This document shows positions 31,798-40,030 of a DNA stretch of 64,000 bases, piece after piece. The DNA is from JAFARZ01 sp035651595 (GTDB lineage Bacteria > Actinomycetota > Actinomycetes > Streptosporangiales > Streptosporangiaceae): the NCBI GenBank assembly GCA_035651595.1, contig DASRFJ010000237.1, positions 89,409 to 153,408 on the forward strand, in the 5' to 3' direction. How positions within the stretch are numbered: the stretch's first letter is position 1; each line of letters begins with the position of its first letter. The position numbers and the translations under genes were made by a program. The notes beneath the pieces were generated by a model. The model was not told the origin of the DNA. It worked only from the letters and a program-made list of their open reading frames with translations, and did not search any database.

Positions 31798-31888
31798 TGC
31801 ACATACCTACTGCAACATGCTTCTGCGCAATCCCAACGCACAACACTGATGCACCAGCCTTTTGCACAGATCTTATGCACTGTGCATG
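31798..31888. promoter_or_regulatory. Array of seven 13-bp direct repeats (TGCACA core)
   Basis: TGCACA, TGCAAC, TGCGCA, CGCACA, TGCACC, TGCACA and TGCACT begin at 31798, 31811, 31824, 31837, 31850, 31863 and 31876, exactly 13 bases apart. The last unit is also the palindrome TGCAC-T-GTGCA. The array fills the divergent promoter between the ATPase gene and the DUF397/XRE pair. Regular spacing suggests cooperative binding sites. Confidence 0.75.
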
Positions 31889-31969
31889 TTACGTGGTAAG
31901 CTTTGCGTAGCGGGTGATACTAGTGCGCACCCCCTCCGCGCACTCCCGCACGGGGTTAGGAGATGGCCG

Positions 31970-32215
31970 ATGCAGGTCAGGAACGGTATTCCGGCTGGCG
32001 AGCTGACGGGTGCGCGGTGGCGCAAGAGTCAGGTCAGCAATCCGAGCGGAAGCTGTGTCGAGGTCGCGCAGCTGTCCAGCGACGCGATCGCGGTCCGCAA
32101 CTCACGTGACCCGGCCGGACCGGCTCTGGTCTACACACGCGCCGAGATCGCGGCCTTCCTCGCCGGCGTGAAGAATGGCGAGTTCGACGATCTCTACGCG
32201 TCCGGAATGCCGTAA
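31970..32215 (+). CDS. DUF397 family small protein
   Basis: 81 residues. The DUF397 core is clear: GARWRKSQVSNPSGSCVEVAQLSSDAIAVRNSRDPAGPALVYTRAEIAAFLAGVKNGEFDD. These proteins accompany XRE/DUF5753 regulators in Streptomyces and act in differentiation clusters or as proposed antitoxin/toxin partners. ATG 31970 has GGAG eight bases upstream. It is followed after 178 bases by the XRE gene, a gap that may hold a second promoter. Confidence 0.9.
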   Translation: MQVRNGIPAGELTGARWRKSQVSNPSGSCVEVAQLSSDAIAVRNSRDPAGPALVYTRAEIAAFLAGVKNGEFDDLYASGMP

Positions 32216-32393
32216 TCATCCGTTTATTACCGCCCAGTCTGCTCATTTCGCACCCTGGCAACGCGTTGACGCGGTGATATCGTGCTGTGTGTCGTCCGCC
32301 GTTCCCAGACTGGCGGGGAGGGCGGCATTATGGCGACCCCGCCGACCGGCACGCCGGCCAGCGGACGCCTAGCCGACCGGCCTCGGAGTCAGA

Positions 32394-33281
32394 ATGAGCG
32401 CGGTGCCACCGCACGACGATCTTCCTGCCGACGTCCTCGGCCCCACGGTTTCGCGGGTGATGCTGGGCAACCAGCTACAGCGCCTGCGTGAGGCGGCCGG
32501 GATCACGCCCGAGCAGGCGGGCTACGAGATCCGCGCGTCGCGATCCAAGATCAACCGCATGGAGAACGGACGCGTGCGGTTCAAGCAACGCGACGTGGCC
32601 GATCTGCTCACCCTGTACGGCGTCGCCGACGCGAAGACCAGGGACGCCATCTTGTCCCTCGTCGAGCAGGCCAACTCCCCCGGCTGGTGGTCGAAGTACG
32701 GCGACGTCACCGCCGACTGGTTCGAGGCGTATCTGGGCCTGGAGGCGGCCGCCACCGTTATCCGCACGTTCGAGCTGCAGTTCGTGCACGGCCTGTTCCA
32801 GACCGAGGCCTACGCCCGCGCGGTCACCCGGCTCGGGCACACGGCCGCGCCCGCCGAGGAGATCGACCGGCGAGTCAGCCTGCGCCTCAAGCGCCAGGAT
32901 CTGCTGACCCGCCCGCAACCGCCACGGGTGTGGTCGGTCATCGACGAGGGGGCGCTGCGCCGGCCGCTGGGCGGCCACGAGGTCATGCGGGCCCAGTTGC
33001 AGCGGCTCATCGACGTCGCCGAACTGCGGCATGTGACGATCCAGGTGGTGCCGTTCGGCCGGGGCGGGCACGCGGCGGCGGGCGGCGCGTTCACCGTGCT
33101 GCGCTTCGGCGAGGCGGACGCGCCGGACGTCGTGTACATCGAGCAGCTCACCAGCGCGCTCTATCTGGACAAGCATGAGGACGTGGACCACTACATGGAG
33201 GTCATGAACACGCTCAGCACCGAGGCACTGACCCCGGCGCAGACCACCCGCTTCCTCATCGAGATCATCAAAGACAGCTAG
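32394..33281 (+). CDS. XRE family regulator with DUF5753 domain (WhiJ-like)
   Basis: 295 residues. An N-terminal helix-turn-helix (about 23-80, LGNQLQRLREAAGITPEQAGYEIRASRSKINRMENGR) is followed by the DUF5753 domain (about 100-285, IRTFELQFVHGLFQTEAYARAV and VVYIEQLTSALYL). This is the WhiJ/AbaA-OrfA architecture that represses development or antibiotic production with DUF397 partners. The 13-bp repeat array upstream of DUF397 is its most likely binding region. ATG 32394 is the only convincing start. Confidence 0.92.
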   Translation: MSAVPPHDDLPADVLGPTVSRVMLGNQLQRLREAAGITPEQAGYEIRASRSKINRMENGRVRFKQRDVADLLTLYGVADAKTRDAILSLVEQANSPGWWSKYGDVTADWFEAYLGLEAAATVIRTFELQFVHGLFQTEAYARAVTRLGHTAAPAEEIDRRVSLRLKRQDLLTRPQPPRVWSVIDEGALRRPLGGHEVMRAQLQRLIDVAELRHVTIQVVPFGRGGHAAAGGAFTVLRFGEADAPDVVYIEQLTSALYLDKHEDVDHYMEVMNTLSTEALTPAQTTRFLIEIIKDS

Positions 33282-33309
33282 CCAGGGTTCACGAACCCCG
33301 TCATATCGA

Positions 33310-33329
33310 GCGGGCCGCACCCGGCCCGC
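33310..33329. terminator. Hairpin terminator between XRE and cupin genes
   Basis: GCGGGCC-GCACCC-GGCCCGC, a 7-bp perfect GC stem with a 6-base loop in the 69-base convergent gap. Confidence 0.65.
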
Positions 33330-33350
33330 GAACTACGTGGACCGTAGCGC

Positions 33351-33710
33351 CTACTCCAGCATCTCCAGTTGCGCGGCCTCGCCGTCGGCGAGCAGGAAGT
33401 AGCCGAGGAACGTCACGCCGTCGTCCCCGGCGTCGAACCGGTCGATGTGCTCTCCCTCGGGCTCGAAGAACACGTCTCCAGCCCGCAGCACCGACGCCGG
33501 CTGGCCCGCTACCTGGAAGACCACCGAGCCGTCCAGGATGCTGCCGACCACGGGACCGTTGTGCAGATGGCGTCCGGCCGGGTGACCAGGGGCGATCCGG
33601 ATCTCGCGGATCTCGACGTGACCGGTGTGCTTCGGTCGCGCCAGCTGGGCGTCGAGCAGCACGGTCCTGGTGACCGGCTGTTCCTGGCTGGGGTCGGCGG
33701 CCCTCGGCAT
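33351..33710 (-). CDS. Cupin domain protein
   Basis: 119 residues, one cupin barrel: motif 1 GHPAGRHLHNGPVVGSILDG with the metal-binding histidine positions (RHLHNGP), motif 2 PASVLRAGDVFFEPEGEHID. Metal-binding small beta-barrel of unknown substrate. Start chosen at 33710, preceded by GAGGAGG; an ATG four codons upstream (33722) is the alternative. It faces an ECF sigma factor across a 133-base divergent promoter; cupins of this sort often act as sensors (ChrR-like anti-sigma) next to ECF genes, but here the link is only by position. Confidence 0.8.
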   Translation of the reverse strand: MPRAADPSQEQPVTRTVLLDAQLARPKHTGHVEIREIRIAPGHPAGRHLHNGPVVGSILDGSVVFQVAGQPASVLRAGDVFFEPEGEHIDRFDAGDDGVTFLGYFLLADGEAAQLEMLE

Positions 33711-33843
33711 GTCCCTCCTCATGGGCTGGAGAATTTCGACGATTTTTATCGTAGGGGGCGATCACTTTCGGCCGGCTGGCGGATCTATACGAACGAGACC
33801 CGACGTGACACTGGTATGCCCGGGGCAAGTGCAGGAGCAGCCG

Positions 33844-34845
33844 ATGACGGTAAGCGAGGATTTCGCCAGCGTGGCCGATCGGTACCGGACCGAGCTGCTG
33901 GCGCACTGCTACCGGATGCTGGGTTCGTTCGACGAGGCCGAGGATCTGGTGCAGGAAACGTACCTGCGGGCATGGCGGTCGTTCGACGGGTTCGAGGGCC
34001 GGTCGTCGGTCCGGACCTGGCTGTACCGGATCGCCACCAACGTGTGCCTGACCGCGATCGAGCGTCGCGGCCGGCGGCCGCTGCCGTCCGGGCTCGGGGC
34101 GGGGTCGCTGGACCCGGAAACCCCGCTGGTGTCCGGGCCTGAGGTGCCGTGGCTTCAGCCGCTCCCCGACCCGCTCATGGTCAGCGACCGGGAGGATCCG
34201 GCCACGGTGACCGCCGCGCGTGCCGGAATCCGGCTGGCGTTCGTCGCGGCGCTCCAGTACCTGTCCCCGCGGCAGCGCGCGATGCTGATACTGCGGGACG
34301 TGCTGGAGTGGCCGGCCGCGGAGGTGGCCGCCCTGCTCGGCACGACGACCACCGCGGTGAACAGCGGCCTGCGGCGGGCCCGCGCCCAGGTGTCCGAGGC
34401 CACGCCCGCGGAGGATGAGGTCGCCGAGCCCGCCGAGGCCAGCCAGCGGGCACTGGTAGATCGCTTCGCGACGGCCATCGAGCGCGCCGACGTCGGCGCG
34501 CTGGCCGACTTGCTCAGGGAGGATGTCACGCTCGAGATGCCTCCGGAGCTGACCTGGTTCGCCGGGCGCGCGGCCGTGACCGCGTACGCCGCCGCACACC
34601 TGCTCGCCGAACCCGGACTGCTCCGGGTGATTCCGGTCGTGGCGAACTCCGAGCCCGCGCTCGCCACGTACGCGGGCAAGCCGGGAGGGCCGCATCGCGC
34701 CCACTCCGTCCTGGCGCTGACGGTGACCGCGACGGGAATCGCCCGGATCGTCAGCTTCCGCGGCCCGAGCCTGTTCGCGTCGTTCGGCCTGCCGTTGGAA
34801 TACCCCGAGTCCGGACAGGAGCCGTTGCGGACATTGCGGAGCTAG
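33844..34845 (+). CDS. ECF RNA polymerase sigma factor with SnoaL-like C-terminal domain
   Basis: 333 residues. Sigma region 2 (LLAHCYRMLGSFDEAEDLVQETYLRAWRSF, about 16-80), region 4 (LQYLSPRQRAMLILRDVLEWPAAEVAALLGTTTTAVNSGLRRARAQ, about 140-185), then a SnoaL/NTF2-like domain (about 205-325) typical of the SigJ/SigX5-type ECF groups, which regulate themselves through this domain rather than by an anti-sigma factor. ATG 33844 follows AGGAG. It ends 4 bases before the convergent pentapeptide gene. Confidence 0.92.
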   Translation: MTVSEDFASVADRYRTELLAHCYRMLGSFDEAEDLVQETYLRAWRSFDGFEGRSSVRTWLYRIATNVCLTAIERRGRRPLPSGLGAGSLDPETPLVSGPEVPWLQPLPDPLMVSDREDPATVTAARAGIRLAFVAALQYLSPRQRAMLILRDVLEWPAAEVAALLGTTTTAVNSGLRRARAQVSEATPAEDEVAEPAEASQRALVDRFATAIERADVGALADLLREDVTLEMPPELTWFAGRAAVTAYAAAHLLAEPGLLRVIPVVANSEPALATYAGKPGGPHRAHSVLALTVTATGIARIVSFRGPSLFASFGLPLEYPESGQEPLRTLRS

Positions 34846-34849
34846 TACG

Positions 34850-35268
34850 TCACGGCATGTCCCAGTAACCGGGGTTGCCGACGCAGCTCGCCTGATTCCA
34901 CACGGGGGCCGCGTGCACGACATTGAGCCCTTTGGCACTGCCGGATGCTCCGTCTGTTCTGACGCCGCGCAGCACCGCTCCTGAAAAGTTAGCACCGCTT
35001 ACGTTCGCGCCGCGCAGATCAGCGTCGGTGAGATCCGCGCCGCGGAAATCAGCGCCGCTCAGGTCCGCGCATTGCAGGTATGCGCCGGCCAGAAAGGAGC
35101 TACGGCTCCATCGCGAGCCGGCCAGGTTGGCACTCCTGAGATCGACTTTGAGCATCGCGCCATCATCTTCTGGATGCGCAGGTTATCCCGGCCGGTGCGG
35201 ACCTCCGCCCGACGCAGTTCCTTTTCTTCTTCGCCCCATCCCGGCTGATTCGCGGGTGCAGCAGTCAC
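34850..35268 (-). pseudogene. Pentapeptide-repeat protein, probably frameshifted
   Basis: The downstream frame (34850-35155, 101 residues) encodes about eleven A(D/N)LxX repeats (LQCADLSGADFRGADL and so on), which form a right-handed beta-helix. It lacks a normal start. A second frame begins at GTG 35268 with an excellent GGGAGG ribosome site six bases upstream and codes for a charged helix (GWGEEEKELRRAEVRTGRDN) such as often precedes pentapeptide repeats; it overlaps the repeat frame near 35155. Reading back one base there would join them, so the intact gene was probably about 140 codons. Alternatively the short ATG-started protein at 35155 is genuine. Confidence 0.55.
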
Positions 35269-35548
35269 TGGCGCCCTCCCCTCACCAACTGCGCCTTATT
35301 AAACCGGAACTGGGCAAAGTGCACCAGATAGGTAATCAGGTTCACGAGTCCCGCGAGCACGCCCGTTCACGCCCGTTGTCGCGTGCCGCCATCCCTGTCA
35401 CGTTCGAGAGATCCGGTTGCGGGCATTGCGCCGCCGGATGCGATGCAGGGGCCGGGATGCTGCGATTGCTTGCGGTACTGGTGATAGGTGTGCTGGCCGG
35501 CGGCACTCGCAAGCAGCGCGCTGGCAGCGGATAAATTCCGAAACAACG

Positions 35549-35590
35549 TGATGTAGGGGCAGCCAGTGCGCCGGGGCAGGCCGCACATCA
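35549..35590. repeat. Imperfect intergenic hairpin
   Basis: TGATGT and ACATCA bound a GC-rich inner stem with CAGCCAGTGCGC, a 12-mer also found after the 84-bp element at 28013-28024. It is preceded by ACAACGTG, the left edge of that element. The gap 35269-35680 otherwise shows nothing recognisable. Confidence 0.4.
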
Positions 35591-35680
35591 TCAATGGCGC
35601 TCACGACAACACACTCACCGATGACGATTTCTCCGGAGACACCAGTGGGATAAGCGCCGGACCGGCGGAATGGCTTCTGG

Positions 35681-38092
35681 TCAGCGGCCGCTCTGGTGCC
35701 GCAGCCGCGATACCGCGTCGCTCACGATCGGTACGGTGTGGTTGCCGCTCGGATCCCACGTGCCGCCATACCGGCGGATGAAGTTCAGCTGCGTCTGGCC
35801 GCTGAGCTGCTCCGCGGTGAGCGTCACGCCGTGCATGCCGAACGGCAGCGGTATGGAGTCCGCATCGGTCACCCCGACCCAGCTGGCCGGGTCGCCGAAG
35901 CCGTAGTGGAGGGTAAACGGCTGGGTATCCTCCACGACGAGGTTACGGCCCGCCACCAGTGCGGTCAGCGGCACGACCGGTCGCCAGTACGACGTCGAGG
36001 GCGCGGGCGGCCGGCCGCCGTACCTGGTCGTGACGGCCGCCAGCTGTTCTGCCGGAGTTCTGGTTGCCCTGGTCCAGGCCAGCTTGATCAGCTCGCTGTG
36101 CGCCCACGCTAGCGGCGTGGCGCTGAGGGTACGCTGCCCGGTGGTGAGCGGCAGCGCCGGTATCCCGTTCCGCGGGTACAGCGGCGACTGGTCCCAGACC
36201 TGTTCCGGCAGCAGGCCGCTGGGCGTCCGCATGTTCAGCATGGCAGTGAGCTGGGCAAGGCCGTCCTCGCCGGCCAGGACCGCGAGATGGCCGCGTTCTC
36301 CGGCGAGCAGCGGCCAGACGCGGCCCACTCCCGCGCCGGAGAAGTTCGCGCCGTCGACCTGCTCGCCGTAGCCGTCGTAGTCGTAGCGGTAATAGCTGGT
36401 GCCGGTGCCGACATTCCGGGCGAGCATGACGTCGATCAGGCTGGCGGTGTCGGACAGCCTCTTGTCGGTCGCGCCGCGCAGGCCCAGGCGGGCCAGGTAG
36501 GCGAACTCCAGCCCGAGGACACTCGAGGCCGCGATCGTGTAGTCCGGGTAGGGCTGGTTGGCGATGCGCGTGAGACCGTACCGCGGATCGGGTCCGATGC
36601 GCACATAGTGGCCGTCCAGCCCGAACAGCACATCAAGCGATGATCCCGCGACGTAACACCACTCCTCGATGCGCTCGTTCCAGTCATCGGCAAGTGCGAG
36701 CACATACTGGCTGGCGGCGGCGTCAAGGTAGCTGGCCCCGGCGACCATTGCCGCCACCATGATCGCGAGGGTGAATGGACTGCCACCCGCATCCTCCTCC
36801 CACCGGTCCATCGGGCTCAGCGGTCCGTTCCGGACGAGGTAGCCGATGGCCGCCTCGATCATCGCGGTGATCGTCTCGGACGGCGGCTGCCCGAGGTCAT
36901 GAAGCTTGGCCGCCAGCATGACCGGCAGCGCGGTCTCGTCCAGTTGCCGGCCGGCCCAGAAGGGTGTGCCATCGGGAAAGAAGTTCTGCCCCCAGTGCCC
37001 GTCCGCGGACTGCCGCGAAGCGAGATAGCCGAGCAGTTGCGCCGCGTCGTCCAGGTGCCCGAGCAGGGCGAGCGCGAACCCGACCTCGACGGCGTCACGC
37101 GGCCACACAAGGTGATAGCCCCCCGCGTTGTTGGTCGTGTCGCCCCACGGCGTGCACAGCCCGGCCACGACAGCGCCTGGGTAGGACGCGGAGTCCTGGT
37201 GCACCCGCAGGACCACGGCCGACTGGCTGAGGGCCGCCGCCAGGTCCGCCGGGTCGCTGCCGGAAGACGGCGGGAATGCGCACGCACCAGACCAGGCGCG
37301 CCAGTTGCTGGTCAGCTTCGCGCCGACGGCGCTCGCGCCCTCGGTGAGACTTGCCGCCGCGAGCGAAGCCGCGGTCCCGGCGTCGGTCGCGAATGCTAGC
37401 GCGATAACACCTGAGGCAGCGGAAAGCTCGCCCCCGAGGACCACGAAACCGGGCCCGGCATCGGTGAAATTCCACGTCATGAAGCCGTTACGGTGGAAAT
37501 CCTGCCAGAGGTCGGAGGACCCGAAATACCCCGCGCTTGCCCTGCCGAACTCCGGCGTGCTCGACAGGCAAAGAAACCGCCCGGCCCCTTGCGCGAACAA
37601 CGATCCTTCCGCTCCCACCCAGGCCGTGTTGCCGGAACCACCGCCGTAATCCTGGTCCGCGTCCACGGCCGGATGAGTGTGCAGATGGCTCGCCAGGAAA
37701 ACGTAGAGCTGCGCACCCGGAACGCCGTCGAGCGTGTAGCTGACCAGCACCACGTCACGTTCGGGGTCGGGTATGACCTGCAGTGTCAGCTGATACGGAT
37801 GCTGCGGTGGGCCGCCATGGACGATGGATGCCAGCGGCACCGCGGGATCGCCGGTATTCACCTCGTACGACGCGACCGCCTTCACCTCGTACCACCAGCC
37901 GTCACCCGCCACGATGAAACCCATGTCACGAATCTGCGGCTCGCCCGCGGTCGGCCAGTACACCTCGTTGAGGATGCCTTGGCCCACGGTCGCCCAGACG
38001 CGGCCGGAACCGAGGCCGGTGGTAACGGCGTCCTTGGGGCCGGGCGCCATTACCGGGCTGACCGGAATCCCCGGCGTCGGAGCACTCGACAT
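35681..38092 (-). CDS. GH15 glucan 1,4-alpha-glucosidase (glucoamylase-like)
   Basis: 803 residues. An N-terminal beta-sandwich domain (about 10-265, GQGILNEVYWPTAGEPQIRDMGF) leads to the (alpha/alpha)6 barrel of GH15, with WPRDAVEVGFALALLGH, the proposed general-acid region DRWEEDAGGSPFT and the base region LLPEQVWD. No signal peptide, so cytoplasmic. The family releases glucose from alpha-glucans; related bacterial proteins include trehalases and dextranases, so the substrate is open. ATG 38092 has GAGGAGG six bases upstream. Monocistronic and divergent from the NlpC-like gene. Confidence 0.9.
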   Translation of the reverse strand: MSSAPTPGIPVSPVMAPGPKDAVTTGLGSGRVWATVGQGILNEVYWPTAGEPQIRDMGFIVAGDGWWYEVKAVASYEVNTGDPAVPLASIVHGGPPQHPYQLTLQVIPDPERDVVLVSYTLDGVPGAQLYVFLASHLHTHPAVDADQDYGGGSGNTAWVGAEGSLFAQGAGRFLCLSSTPEFGRASAGYFGSSDLWQDFHRNGFMTWNFTDAGPGFVVLGGELSAASGVIALAFATDAGTAASLAAASLTEGASAVGAKLTSNWRAWSGACAFPPSSGSDPADLAAALSQSAVVLRVHQDSASYPGAVVAGLCTPWGDTTNNAGGYHLVWPRDAVEVGFALALLGHLDDAAQLLGYLASRQSADGHWGQNFFPDGTPFWAGRQLDETALPVMLAAKLHDLGQPPSETITAMIEAAIGYLVRNGPLSPMDRWEEDAGGSPFTLAIMVAAMVAGASYLDAAASQYVLALADDWNERIEEWCYVAGSSLDVLFGLDGHYVRIGPDPRYGLTRIANQPYPDYTIAASSVLGLEFAYLARLGLRGATDKRLSDTASLIDVMLARNVGTGTSYYRYDYDGYGEQVDGANFSGAGVGRVWPLLAGERGHLAVLAGEDGLAQLTAMLNMRTPSGLLPEQVWDQSPLYPRNGIPALPLTTGQRTLSATPLAWAHSELIKLAWTRATRTPAEQLAAVTTRYGGRPPAPSTSYWRPVVPLTALVAGRNLVVEDTQPFTLHYGFGDPASWVGVTDADSIPLPFGMHGVTLTAEQLSGQTQLNFIRRYGGTWDPSGNHTVPIVSDAVSRLRHQSGR

Positions 38093-38232
38093 ATCTGACC
38101 TCCTCATGGGGCGCGCAATGTATCAGTGCCCAGCCGACGCCCTCTCCACCGATAAGGGCACCGAATTCCGGCTCGGTGTCCGGTCCGGCGGCGCAGCGAG
38201 CCGGACCGCACCCAGATCAGGAGGGGATTTCC

Positions 38233-38787
38233 ATGAACATGCTTGTTGCTCCCGCGCCGGCTGTTGTCGTGGGGTCGAGCCTGGCCCCGTACACCGCGGC
38301 CAACGGCGATACGGTCCTGCCGGGTTGCTATGGCGTCAGCCACGGCTCCGGGCTGGCGGGCGAACTCATCAGGCACGCGACCGAATCATGGGCCGGGCAC
38401 GCCTTTGTCTACATCGGAAACGGCCAGATCATCGAAGCGGCCCCGCCGGCCGCCAGGGTCTCCGCGGCCGCGTCCCATCCCGACGCGGTATGGAATGTCC
38501 GCTACTCGCTGACCGATGATCAGCGGGACAAGATCTGCGCCCGGGCGCACGCACTGGTGGGCTGCCCCTACGACTACCCGGCATACGTCGGCTTCGCACT
38601 CGAAGTGCTGAAGCTGCGCACCGGTGCCCAGCTCGACCCGGTCTTCAGAGAAGATCACTGGCGCGTGTGCTCAGCGCTGGTCGCGGACTGCTACGCGTTC
38701 GCGGGCGCGGACCTGGAAGAGGGCCTGAAGTACCCCAACCTGATCAGCCCCGCGGACCTGTACAACATGATCGCGCGCGAGGTCTGA
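38233..38787 (+). CDS. Permuted NlpC/P60 (YiiX/C92-like) papain-fold protein
   Basis: 184 residues. The permuted order is visible: the histidine in WAGHAFVYIGNGQIIEA first and the cysteine in WRVCSALVADCYAF late, with PYDYPAYVGF between, as in YiiX/YaeF-type lipid- or amide-hydrolase enzymes. No signal peptide or membrane segment. ATG 38233 has AGGAGGGG six bases upstream. It may cut N-acyl or peptide bonds; the substrate is unknown. Divergent from GH15. Confidence 0.8.
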   Translation: MNMLVAPAPAVVVGSSLAPYTAANGDTVLPGCYGVSHGSGLAGELIRHATESWAGHAFVYIGNGQIIEAAPPAARVSAAASHPDAVWNVRYSLTDDQRDKICARAHALVGCPYDYPAYVGFALEVLKLRTGAQLDPVFREDHWRVCSALVADCYAFAGADLEEGLKYPNLISPADLYNMIAREV

Positions 38788-39090
38788 CCGGACGCGTGCT
38801 TCGTCGAGACAGATGAGTGAGCGGCGCCATGACGGGGTAGGAAGACACCGGAGCCCATTGGTAGCGGATGCGGACCTTGGTCGATCGCTTCAGCTACCAG
38901 GGGCTTCGCCATGTCGGCAGGTGAGCCGCCAGCCAGGCCGGCCGGGAGACCACGACTAACCCACCACAAACCAGGATCAAATCGACGCAGTCTAATGTGT
39001 GCGCATATCTACGGAAAGGCGGTTTTCATGCCAGCCTTGCGGGGGTATGGAACTGGCGTTCTCCAGGCGCACACGGGAGGCGCACACGGG
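38788..39090. other. Intergenic region without recognisable gene
   Basis: About 300 bases between the NlpC-like gene and the secreted unknown. A short open frame on the minus strand (38691-38969) overlaps the NlpC gene and matches nothing I recognise. No hairpin or operator stands out; the promoter of the following gene should lie near its right end. Confidence 0.4.
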
Positions 39091-40002
39091 ATGGGAGCAA
39101 TTGTGAGAACTGCGTTCTCGGCGATCTTGGTTTTCTGCGCGTGCATACTCGTGGCGGCGACGTGCTCCGCGGCGTCAGCCTCGCCATCCCCGAGGTCCTC
39201 GGATTCTGGTTATACGTATCATCGTCACTATGTAAACGGGCAGGTAACCCGCTATAGCTACACCGAACTCATCACGGGCGGGACACAGGTCACCGCGCAG
39301 GCTCGGCTGAGGTCCTTCGTCCGCCACGGCATCGGCGGAGAGCGGGTCAAATGGGTCTCGCTGGTCGCCAATGGCCAGGACCTGAGCGCGCAGGCCCGGG
39401 CGTTCCCGCCGTATGACATGTCGCTCGACCCGAAGAGCCCGGGTGGTCTCATCCAGCCGGACACGTCGACGGCGGGTCAGCTGTCGAACCCGGTGCTCGA
39501 CCTGTTCACCTTCTACGGCGGCCTGAGCCCCTTCGTGGGCATCGGCAATCTGCACCAGCCCGGCCAGTCATTCGTGGAACCGACGCTGCTGCACGGGGTC
39601 TTCTCCAACGCGACCACGCCGGTTGGGCAGGATCTGGTCCAGGTGACGACCACACTGACCAGCTTGACCGACGGTCAGGCCACGTTCACCGGGTCGTACC
39701 AGCCGCCGGCCGCGGGCGGGCTCACGCTCTCCCAGCCGTGGATGAGCAGCCCCGTGTGCGGCTCCACTCCGAACAATTTCGAGCTCGTCCAGCAGGAAGG
39801 GTCGCAGTACCAAGCGCTGTGGGGGTGCGAGTCGTTCACGACCACCACCGTGGTCGACCGGGGCAGCGGGCGGATCGTCTCCGCCCAGATGAACGATCCG
39901 CTCACCGTCGACCTGACCGTGTGCCAGGACGAGGCGCTGACGGAGTGCTCTCCTATCCAGACCGTCTCGTTGCTGCGGACCGTACAGGTCACCAGGAACT
40001 GA
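39091..40002 (+). CDS. Secreted protein of unknown function
   Basis: 303 residues, no recognised family. A signal peptide (about 1-29, hydrophobic AILVFCACILVAATC) is followed by a serine-rich stretch and a domain rich in beta-strand-like segments with four cysteines in its C-terminal half (SSPVCGST, WGCESF, VCQDEALTECS), suggesting disulphides. A lipobox-like AATC at 20-23 might anchor it as a lipoprotein. ATG 39091 has GGGAGG 13 bases upstream, rather far, so an ATG upstream at 38998 or 39028 is possible. It is separated from the next gene by 28 bases. Confidence 0.55.
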   Translation: MGAIVRTAFSAILVFCACILVAATCSAASASPSPRSSDSGYTYHRHYVNGQVTRYSYTELITGGTQVTAQARLRSFVRHGIGGERVKWVSLVANGQDLSAQARAFPPYDMSLDPKSPGGLIQPDTSTAGQLSNPVLDLFTFYGGLSPFVGIGNLHQPGQSFVEPTLLHGVFSNATTPVGQDLVQVTTTLTSLTDGQATFTGSYQPPAAGGLTLSQPWMSSPVCGSTPNNFELVQQEGSQYQALWGCESFTTTTVVDRGSGRIVSAQMNDPLTVDLTVCQDEALTECSPIQTVSLLRTVQVTRN

Positions 40003-40030
40003 CCGCATCAAGGAGCGTCGAAGGAGCTTG

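Noticed and set aside
31736..31867. 44-codon upstream extension of the ATPase ORF
   Set aside because: It runs through the 13-base repeat array, whose period is not a multiple of three, so coding there is unlikely.
35544..35627. Third copy of the 84-bp palindromic element
   Set aside because: It begins with CAACGTG but has no matching CACGTTG 84 bases on and little alignment in between; only the 12-base word CAGCCAGTGCGC is shared with the flank of copy 1.
38691..38969. 92-codon minus-strand frame after the NlpC-like gene
   Set aside because: Overlaps the NlpC-like gene and resembles no family; no ribosome site.
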